The notes below the pieces were generated by a model. That model saw nothing but the letters and a program-made list of their open reading frames with translations, was not told the DNA's origin and searched no databases. The position numbers were made by a program, and so were the translations under genes. 64,000 nucleotides of DNA from Bacillus sp. AFS088145 (GTDB taxonomy: Bacteria; Bacillota; Bacilli; Bacillales; Bacillaceae_G), in NCBI RefSeq assembly GCF_002564465.1, contig NZ_NUUX01000009.1:79286-143285 (forward strand), given 5' to 3'. Below, piece by piece: positions 57,695 through 64,000 of the stretch (position 1 is its first letter; each line of letters begins with the position of its first letter).

Positions 57695-58765
57695 ATGAAT
57701 AAAAAGTTTATATATTCAACTCATATTTATATCTTGATTATTATGTCTACCGGATTTATGTTGCATGTGTTTATCGTTCCAGGTATTTTGACATCTACTC
57801 ATAGAGATTCATGGGTAACGGTTGTTGCTAGTATTCTCCCTTTCGTGATTTGGACAACTTTAGTTTTTTATTTGTATAAAAAGCTTAAAAATGAAGATAT
57901 TTTATCTGTGATGTTTAAAGTATTGTATAAACCGATAGCGTACATACTATCCACCATCTTTGTTGCCTACTTTTTATTATCAGCTTTTGTTACCTTTCGA
58001 TTTACCCTTATTTGGGCAAATACAAATTATACCCAAGATATTCCGGATATTATTGTAGCGTTTCTAATTTTAATGATCTGCTTTTATGCAGCATTTAAAG
58101 GGATTCGTACTATTGGTACGATTGCATTTTTGATTTTACCACCAGTTGTTCTGTTTGGTTTTTTAGTCGGTATAGGGAACGATAAGAACAAAAATTATAG
58201 TTTACTATTTCCTATTTTCGAAAAAGGATATCATGATTTTTTTCATGGTTTCATATATACTTGCTCAGGATTTTTTGAAATCATTTTCATATTATTTTTA
58301 AATTCCTTTTTAAAAGATAAAGTAAAAGTAAAATGGTTAATGATCGTAAGTTTTATATTATTAATGTTAATCCTAGGGCCACTGACAGGAGCGATTATGG
58401 AGTTTGGACCTGTTGAGGCAGAAAAAATGAGAAATCCAGTTTATGAACAATGGAAACTTCTAACGTTAGGAATGAATATTACTAGATTGGATTTTTTATC
58501 AATTTTTCAGTGGTTGTCAGGTGCATTTATTCGGATCAGTTTAAATCTATATATTGTAAATTACATCATCAATTATAGTGGAAGAAAAAAGTGGAGTTTA
58601 CCAGTATTGTCCCTTTTTTTATTAGTAGCAGTAATGATTCCCTGGAATGCATCGTCATTTTATAACTTTTTACAATACTACTATTTTCCAATAAATTTAA
58701 TCTTTTTATTGTGTACCATGCTAATATTTTTAGTTATTTTAAAATTAAAAGGTGATTCAGCATGA
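57695..58765 (+). CDS. Spore germination receptor subunit B (GerAB-like)
   Basis: A 356-residue integral membrane protein with ten TM segments and the APC-like fold of GerAB-type germinant-binding subunits. It contains the usual central ALGPLTGAIMEFGPVEAEKMRNPVYEQWKL-type loop (here about 226-254). It is the first gene of the operon; gerAA-like follows with a four-base overlap. The order B-A-C differs from the A-B-C of B. subtilis gerA. It should sit in the inner spore membrane and bind the nutrient. The nutrient cannot be predicted. Confidence 0.9.
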   Translation: MNKKFIYSTHIYILIIMSTGFMLHVFIVPGILTSTHRDSWVTVVASILPFVIWTTLVFYLYKKLKNEDILSVMFKVLYKPIAYILSTIFVAYFLLSAFVTFRFTLIWANTNYTQDIPDIIVAFLILMICFYAAFKGIRTIGTIAFLILPPVVLFGFLVGIGNDKNKNYSLLFPIFEKGYHDFFHGFIYTCSGFFEIIFILFLNSFLKDKVKVKWLMIVSFILLMLILGPLTGAIMEFGPVEAEKMRNPVYEQWKLLTLGMNITRLDFLSIFQWLSGAFIRISLNLYIVNYIINYSGRKKWSLPVLSLFLLVAVMIPWNASSFYNFLQYYYFPINLIFLLCTMLIFLVILKLKGDSA

Positions 58766-60228
58766 CTAAAGATTCGACAACTTTAGAAAACCTTAATTTA
58801 TTAAAATTTATGGAGTCTTTTAATCATTCATCGGATATAGATTTCCGAACGAAATCATATAAGGAAGGAGAAGACTCGCATTTTGTCATTATAATGTTTT
58901 GTCCAAATTTGATTGACACTCAATTTAGTAATCAAATCATTAATGATATCTTTAATGTGATTAAGAAAGAAGAGAAATTCAATTTTGAGTTATTAAGTAA
59001 CTTAGTCGAGACTAAAAGGTTGAAAGAAATATCAAATATTAAAAAGGAAGTTGAAGAAAATTTATTTTCTGGAGATTTAGTCATATTTAGTTCGTATTTA
59101 AATGATGTATTCTTTATACAAGTAGCGAATCCACCAAAACGAAATCCAGAAGAATCTAATTTAGAAAATTCAATTCGTGGCCCAAGAGATGGATTTGTAG
59201 AAAATATTTCCGATAATATGGCATTAATTCGTCAAAGACTTAAGACCTCAACATTAAAAAGTGTCGAATTTACAATCGGTGAACGAAGTCGAACGAAAGT
59301 TCTATTAGTTTATATGGAAGATATTATTAATCCTTCGATTCTATCTGATGCAAAGCAACGACTAAACTCAATAAAAAAAGACGTAATTGTAAGTAGCTAT
59401 GAAATTGAGGAGGCACTATATGATCAACCATTTTCAATTTTTCCACTAATAGATAATATAGGTAGACCCGATTTCGTTGTACAATCAATAAATCAAGGAA
59501 GATTTGCCATAATTGTTGATGGTAATCCAACATGTTTATTAGGACCAACCAATTTAAATCAACTTGTTTATTCACCTGAAGATATACATGCGAGCTTTTA
59601 TTATATTAACGTAGTTAGATATCTTAGAATTATTGCTATTGCAACAACCATTTTCCTACCGGGATTTTATATTGCATTAGTGACATTTCATATAGATCAA
59701 ATACCTTATCAATTACTTGCCACGATTGGTATGGCTAGGAATGGACTACCATTTTCAGCACCATTAGAAGCCTGTTTAATGCTAGCATTTTTTGAATTAT
59801 TTAAAGAAGCTGGGATACGCTTGCCGAAAGCAGTAGGACAAACTGTATCTGTTTTAGGGGGACTATTCATTGGTGATGCCGCGATACGCGCAGGATTAAC
59901 ATCACCTTCTATGCTTGTCGTAATAGCTTTAACTGTTATTTCAGGCTATACATTAATTAATCAAAATATATCAGGAAATATTGTAATCCTACGCTTTTTT
60001 GTTTTATTTTTATCGTCTATTTTAGGGTTGATTGGCTTTTTTACTGGCTTTTTTCTAATTAGTACGATGATTGTTTCGTTAGAAAGCTTTGGTCAACCGT
60101 ATATAACTTTATTATCAGTTCCGAAACTATCTGACTTCTTAAATGTAGTTTTTAAGTTGCCTCAAAAGTATAAGAAGACAAGACATCAAGCTCTCAATCC
60201 AATTGATAAAGACCGTCAAAAGGAGTGA
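58762..60228 (+). CDS. Spore germination receptor subunit A (GerAA-like)
   Basis: 488 residues: a soluble N-terminal part (about 1-285) with FVENISDNMALIRQRL and IEEALYDQPFSIFPLIDN typical of GerAA, then a membrane domain with PFSAPLEACLMLAFFELFKEAGIRLP and AVGQTVSVLGGLFIGDAAIRAGL. The C-terminal tail is short and charged. It oligomerises into the germinosome ring and is thought to form the ion channel. It overlaps both neighbours, so the three subunits are translated together, presumably in the forespore. Confidence 0.94.
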   Translation: MTKDSTTLENLNLLKFMESFNHSSDIDFRTKSYKEGEDSHFVIIMFCPNLIDTQFSNQIINDIFNVIKKEEKFNFELLSNLVETKRLKEISNIKKEVEENLFSGDLVIFSSYLNDVFFIQVANPPKRNPEESNLENSIRGPRDGFVENISDNMALIRQRLKTSTLKSVEFTIGERSRTKVLLVYMEDIINPSILSDAKQRLNSIKKDVIVSSYEIEEALYDQPFSIFPLIDNIGRPDFVVQSINQGRFAIIVDGNPTCLLGPTNLNQLVYSPEDIHASFYYINVVRYLRIIAIATTIFLPGFYIALVTFHIDQIPYQLLATIGMARNGLPFSAPLEACLMLAFFELFKEAGIRLPKAVGQTVSVLGGLFIGDAAIRAGLTSPSMLVVIALTVISGYTLINQNISGNIVILRFFVLFLSSILGLIGFFTGFFLISTMIVSLESFGQPYITLLSVPKLSDFLNVVFKLPQKYKKTRHQALNPIDKDRQKE

Positions 60229-60236
60229 TGTATAGG

Positions 60237-61352
60237 ATGAAAAAATTACTAATCATCATACAGATGGTCTTTTATTTATTCACTTTAACAGGATGCTGGG
60301 GAGAGCGAACGATTATTGATCAAACTTTGGTGACGAGTTTTGGAATTGACTATAAGGACAATCAGTATATTGTAACAATTCAAGCGCTTAACTTTTCGAA
60401 TATAGCGAAGCAAGAAAGCGGGGCATTACAAGTACCTGCTCCTCCATTAATCGGTCAAGCAACAGGGAAAAGTATACAGTCAGCATTTACTAAATTGGAA
60501 TCAAAATCACCAATACCTTTATATTTTGGTCATGTTAACAGTGTCATCTTAAGTAAATCGGTAATAGAAAAAAAAATGAAAGATGTCAATTCATTTATTA
60601 GCGGAAGACCGTTATTAAGATACACAATGTGGTTCTATGGTACCGAGTTGGAAATTAAAGAAATCTTGTTAAGTCAAAGTTTTTTTAATTTACCCTTTTT
60701 ATATACAGTAGTGAATAACCCTGCTGAAAAGAGCAGAGGTAGCCTAATTCTTTTAAGTATGCAATTTCATAACTTTATTTCAAGATATACTCAGCCAGTA
60801 GGAACAGTATTGATACCATCACTAGATATTGAAGATAAGAATTTTAATGAGCAAAAAGAGGATAAGATAGCCTATATTAATGGCGCATATGTAATCTCGC
60901 AGCAAAAATATAAAGGTCAAGTAAAATTAAAAGATATAAAATCACTGGATTATTTGCAGCAAAAAAATTATAATTTGCCACTAATACTAGAAAAAGATAA
61001 ATTGAATATAGAAATTAGAAGCTCAAATGGTTCAGTTAAAGTCATAAAAGGTGGTAAGAAGCCAAAGTATATTATAAATATAAAAACAAATGTAGCTATT
61101 GTACAGAACGAGAATAATTTAAGTAGAAAGAAAATTGCTTCTAAAATCAGAAATAAAATGAAAACAGAAATTATAAAGACAATGAAAAAAGGAGAAGAGC
61201 TTCATGCCGATCTCTTAAATATTTCGGAAAAGCCTTATCGATTTAATCGAAAAGAATGGGATTTAAAGGCCTTGAATGATGTTGATACTAATTCGATAAA
61301 AGATATAAAAGTAAATGTGCATATTATAGGAAGTAAAGTTTATAAAAGATGA
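60237..61352 (+). CDS. Spore germination receptor lipoprotein subunit C (GerAC-like)
   Basis: About 371 residues. Signal peptide with lipobox LTGC (Cys about residue 20) followed by WGERTIIDQ, the usual GerAC start. A three-domain extracytoplasmic region follows, and the C-terminus holds the family's IKDIKVNVHIIGSKV end. ATG 60237 is preferred; GTG 60225 and ATG 60228 overlap or abut the ribosome site AAAGGAG (60219-60225). The third subunit of the receptor, anchored outside the inner spore membrane. Confidence 0.92.
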   Translation: MKKLLIIIQMVFYLFTLTGCWGERTIIDQTLVTSFGIDYKDNQYIVTIQALNFSNIAKQESGALQVPAPPLIGQATGKSIQSAFTKLESKSPIPLYFGHVNSVILSKSVIEKKMKDVNSFISGRPLLRYTMWFYGTELEIKEILLSQSFFNLPFLYTVVNNPAEKSRGSLILLSMQFHNFISRYTQPVGTVLIPSLDIEDKNFNEQKEDKIAYINGAYVISQQKYKGQVKLKDIKSLDYLQQKNYNLPLILEKDKLNIEIRSSNGSVKVIKGGKKPKYIINIKTNVAIVQNENNLSRKKIASKIRNKMKTEIIKTMKKGEELHADLLNISEKPYRFNRKEWDLKALNDVDTNSIKDIKVNVHIIGSKVYKR

Positions 61353-61378
61353 AAGTTGTTTTGAATTGAGAAGAGCGA

Positions 61379-61418
61379 AAAGGAAGGTTAATTTTTATTA
61401 AAGAGACCTTCTTTTTTA
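61379..61418 (+). terminator. Terminator of the ger operon
   Basis: GAAGGT / ACCTTC stem with an additional TAAT/ATTA inner pair, then T6. Confidence 0.75.
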
Positions 61419-61478
61419 TGCTCATTTTTATTAAAAATGAATTATGATAGAAATGAACTGAATAAAAGGAGTAGGATT

Positions 61479-62198
61479 ATGAATGAAAGAGTAAAAGATA
61501 ATTGGTTTCCAGGTCGTTGGTTAGGTGGGACCTCTCTAATATTAGGGCCAATTTTTATGCTTACAGGTGTCATTTTAAGAAGTAGATTTCATTTCTTCTT
61601 TCCGGATCAACTTGAAGCATACAAAGCTCATCCAACTTTACTATTTTTATCTTATAGTTTCTTTATTGCTGGGAATGTCTTATTGTGGCCAGCAGTTATC
61701 TCACTTTGTAGATTAATCAGTATAAAAAAGCCAAATTGGGCAGTATGGGGAGGAAGTTTTGCGATATTTGGCCTTTTTGCTCGTACTTTTCATGCAGGAA
61801 TTGATCATCTAGCTTTTCAGCTTGTACGAATTCAAGGTGTTGATTCTACAACAAAAGTAATGGCGCAATCTTACGGAGCGTTTCATATATTCCATAGCCT
61901 ATCCCCATTAATTATGTTTGGTTGGATTATTTTAGCCATTGGTTCATATCGAGCTAGAGTAATGGGGGTAATTCGCTCTATAATGTTAGGACTTATGAGT
62001 TCACTACCACTAGGCGTACTAAAAGGTACAACTCCATTTTCAATTGTAGCTACATTGGCACTTTGCATTGCACTTGTACCACTTGGGTTAAGAGTTTTAA
62101 AAGATGGTTCGAGACCTAGTATGAAGAAAATAATTGGTTCAGTTATATTAATAATCATTTTGTTAGTTGGTTTATTTGTACTTGGAGAGTTAGGATAA
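61479..62198 (+). CDS. Unidentified multi-pass membrane protein
   Basis: About 239 residues with six or seven hydrophobic segments (for example SLILGPIFMLTGVIL, LLFLSYSFFIAGNVLLWPAVISL, IVATLALCIALVPLGL and a final LIIILLVGLFVLGELG). No family signature is recognised. Starting at ATG 61479 (behind AAGGAGTAGG) is preferred to the ATG at 61437. It lies between the ger and cob operons with a weak hairpin after it (62201-62221). Confidence 0.7.
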   Translation: MNERVKDNWFPGRWLGGTSLILGPIFMLTGVILRSRFHFFFPDQLEAYKAHPTLLFLSYSFFIAGNVLLWPAVISLCRLISIKKPNWAVWGGSFAIFGLFARTFHAGIDHLAFQLVRIQGVDSTTKVMAQSYGAFHIFHSLSPLIMFGWIILAIGSYRARVMGVIRSIMLGLMSSLPLGVLKGTTPFSIVATLALCIALVPLGLRVLKDGSRPSMKKIIGSVILIIILLVGLFVLGELG

Positions 62199-62260
62199 TT
62201 AGGACAAGATATTGCGGTCCTTTAATTAGGTAAATTATTTTATACGTGGAGGTGAAGGCG

Positions 62261-62827
62261 TTGATTCTAATTATTGGTGGGGCTCGTAGTGGAAAGAGTT
62301 CCTATGCAGAAAGACGAATAAAGGAGTTACAAACAACCGCAAATGATGTAGTTTATATTGCTACAGCAATCCCGTTTGATGGAGATATGAATACAAGAAT
62401 TAAAAGACATCAAGATGATCGTCCGAACAATTGGCATACCATTGAGCGCTATAAACATTTTAATCAACTAAAAACGCATGAAGAATTTATACAATCGAAG
62501 TATGTATTATTAGATTGTATGACAGTTATGGTGACAAATTTAATGTTTGATCATTATACTGATGTTGATTTTGAAACGATTAATAATGAGCAAATAAACA
62601 AGCTAGAGTTAGATATAGAAGTTGTAGTGAACGAGTTGATTGACATGTGTGAGCAGCATAGTAAGACATTAATAATTGTAACGAACGAGGTAGGATATGG
62701 GCTAGTTCCATCTTATCGATTAGGCAGGATTTTTAGAGATATTGCTGGGCGTATAAATCAAAAAATTGCTGCAAGAGCAGAAGAAGTTATACTCGTTACA
62801 GCTGGTATACCATTAAGAATAAAGTAG
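62261..62827 (+). CDS. cobU: Adenosylcobinamide kinase / guanylyltransferase CobU
   Basis: About 188 residues. The P-loop GGARSGKS (about 6-13) is followed by the RxxxxIATAxPFDxDM pattern (VYIATAIPFDGDMNTRI), the active-site HQDDRPNNWHTIE (guanylylated His in the KRH region), and GYGLVPSYRLGRIFRDIAGRINQ. It phosphorylates adenosylcobinamide and transfers GMP in late coenzyme B12 assembly or salvage. TTG 62261 is chosen because GGAGGTG lies six bases upstream and the P-loop then sits at the usual distance. First gene of the cob cluster. Confidence 0.92.
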   Translation: MILIIGGARSGKSSYAERRIKELQTTANDVVYIATAIPFDGDMNTRIKRHQDDRPNNWHTIERYKHFNQLKTHEEFIQSKYVLLDCMTVMVTNLMFDHYTDVDFETINNEQINKLELDIEVVVNELIDMCEQHSKTLIIVTNEVGYGLVPSYRLGRIFRDIAGRINQKIAARAEEVILVTAGIPLRIK

Positions 62828-62837
62828 GAGTACCAAT

Positions 62838-63578
62838 ATGAATCGATTTAAAATGATCCTCAGTTTTTTTTCAACCATCCCGGTTAAAAATTACGATTTT
62901 ATTGAAGCCGAACTAGGAAAAGGAATTAGATTGGTTCCATTAGTAGGTGTGTTATTTGGTTTAATACTTGTTAGTTTGAATACTGGAATTTCATTAGTCT
63001 TGGACAAAGAAGCCAATGCATTTCTTATTCTATTAGTCTATTTATTCTTAACAGGTGGATTACATTTTGATGGAGTAGCTGACACGTCAGATGGAATTTT
63101 TAGTTATCGTTCAAAAGAAAGAATACTAGAAATTATGAAAGATAGTCGCATTGGCGCATTTGGGGTCATTTCCTTAATTGTTTTATTTTTAGGAGATTGG
63201 TTATTTTTATCAAATAGTACTACATTTGTTATTTTTTTATTTCCGATTATTGGAAGATGCATTGCCTTATTTACATGCAGAATAAGTACGTATGCTAGAA
63301 ATGAAGGATTTGGAAGTCAATTTATAATCGAAGCCAAAAAATCTAATTCATTATTTGTTCTAATTGCATACGTGTTACTTATTTGTGTAAGTAGTGTATT
63401 AATGAATGAAATAGCTATTATTTTTGCGGTATGTATCACGTTTATTTTTATTACATTTGTAACGAAAAGAATCAATCAAAAACTTGATGGAATTACAGGA
63501 GATGTAATTGGATTTACAATTGAAGTTTCCCAATTATGCTTTTTAATTTTTGCTGCTATAGGTGAGAGATTAGTATGA
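62838..63578 (+). CDS. cobS: Adenosylcobinamide-GDP ribazoletransferase CobS
   Basis: A 246-residue polytopic membrane enzyme joining adenosylcobinamide-GDP to alpha-ribazole to give adenosylcobalamin. The family segments are LFLTGGLHFDGVADTSDG (about 70-87), MKDSRIGAFGVISL (about 99-112), and NQKLDGITGDVIGFTIE near the end. Ten bases after cobU; its stop overlaps the cobC start. Confidence 0.93.
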   Translation: MNRFKMILSFFSTIPVKNYDFIEAELGKGIRLVPLVGVLFGLILVSLNTGISLVLDKEANAFLILLVYLFLTGGLHFDGVADTSDGIFSYRSKERILEIMKDSRIGAFGVISLIVLFLGDWLFLSNSTTFVIFLFPIIGRCIALFTCRISTYARNEGFGSQFIIEAKKSNSLFVLIAYVLLICVSSVLMNEIAIIFAVCITFIFITFVTKRINQKLDGITGDVIGFTIEVSQLCFLIFAAIGERLV

Positions 63579-64000
63579 GAATATTTTTAATTAGACATAC
63601 AGAAAGCATTGGAAATAGAAAAAAGGTTTATGCAGGAATGACTGATTTTGATTTAACAGAAAAAGGCCTAAGTCAAATAGGTAGTGTGATAACCCAGTTT
63701 ACGATAATGATTGAGCCTACTTCACGCTATACTTTGTATTCTAGTCCACTTCGTAGATGCACGTTATTAAGTGATGCGATAGAAGATTTAATAGGAGAAT
63801 CGAAAATAGTTGATCATCGGTTACAAGAGACAAATTTTGGGCTATTTGAAGGAAAAACATATACTGATCTTTTAATTGAAGTGCCTGAAGTTGTAGAAAA
63901 GTGGAATGAAGATTTGATTCATTTTCAAATTCCGAATGGGGAAAGCTTAAAGCAGTGTGCAGAAAGAGTTAATACATTTTGTCATGACATTAGATCAAAA
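63575..64000 (+). CDS. cobC: Alpha-ribazole phosphatase CobC (truncated by window end)
   Basis: Open from ATG 63575 to the right edge, 142 codons without a stop, so partial at its C-terminus. A histidine phosphatase with the catalytic RHTES near the N-terminus (LIRHTESIGNRKKVYAG), DFDLTEKGLSQI, the YSSPLRRCTLLSDAI segment, and ETNFGLFEGKTY. The four-base overlap with cobS (ATGA) and the cob context favour alpha-ribazole-5'-phosphate phosphatase over a general phosphoglycerate mutase. Confidence 0.88.
   Translation, partial: MRIFLIRHTESIGNRKKVYAGMTDFDLTEKGLSQIGSVITQFTIMIEPTSRYTLYSSPLRRCTLLSDAIEDLIGESKIVDHRLQETNFGLFEGKTYTDLLIEVPEVVEKWNEDLIHFQIPNGESLKQCAERVNTFCHDIRSK

Noticed and set aside
62199-62260. 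Cobalamin riboswitch ahead of cobU
   Set aside because: The space to the previous gene is about 60 bp, too short, and no B12-box sequence is present.
63685-63712. Fourth copy of the ATAACCCA promoter box (GATAACCCAGTTTACGATAAT)
   Set aside because: It lies inside the cobC coding sequence, lacks a proper -35 and 17-bp spacing, and has no GTCG element 50 bp upstream.

Overview
The window is AT-rich chromosomal DNA from an endospore-forming, Bacillus-like Firmicute. The evidence is two H-type small acid-soluble spore proteins, a YjcZ-type sporulation peptide, a gerA-type germinant receptor operon, Bacillus-type thiamine and riboflavin operons with their riboswitches, strong GGAGG ribosome sites and frequent GTG/TTG starts. 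I cannot fix the species; a Bacillaceae relative such as Gottfriedia would fit, but that is a guess.

Layout. 0.5-4.6 kb: two-component system followed by a MacB/FtsX-type ABC exporter. 4.7-9.4 kb: pyruvate oxidase (reverse), a MerR regulator with a textbook MerR promoter, an AidB-like acyl-CoA dehydrogenase and an NTF2-like protein. 9.7-14.4 kb: copper homeostasis (csoR-copA-copZ, a divergent Met-rich membrane protein, a downstream HxHP lipoprotein). 14.5-20.8 kb: two divergent thiamine units (tenI-thiO-thiS-thiG-thiF reverse; thiC forward), each behind its own TPP riboswitch and intrinsic terminator. 20.9-25.3 kb: spore genes, an amino-acid permease, small proteins and a LacI regulator. 25.6-27.9 kb: divergent LysR and APC permease pair. 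28.6-31.5 kb: FMN riboswitch with ribE-ribBA-ribH but no ribD. 31.6-35.5 kb: a two-gene Hen1-Pnkp RNA repair operon. 35.6-38.2 kb: two MBL-fold proteins flanking a YbaK-type deacylase.

38.4-57.6 kb is dominated by three very similar 1382-1390-residue Vpr-like subtilases. Each ends in a dockerin-like pair of calcium loops and a conserved tail. Interspersed are a YhgE-like permease with its TetR regulator, an RpiR regulator and an orphan XRE-TPR (RNPP-like) regulator. The three protease genes share a matching promoter: an ATAACCCA box abutting the -35, a 17-bp spacer, and a GTCG element about 50 bp upstream. They therefore look co-regulated.

57.7-64 kb holds a germinant receptor operon in B-A-C order, an unknown membrane protein, and cobU-cobS-cobC (cut by the window end).

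The least explained signal is a family of tandem arrays with a 20-21-bp period built on CTGCAAWTAAAA. They lie in three separate intergenic regions (25.3, 47.7 and 52.6 kb), each just after a terminator. The conserved protease promoter module, the dockerin-tailed protease trio without a visible cohesin, and two unlisted small proteins (20661-20831 and 24103-24207) are the other items most worth following up.
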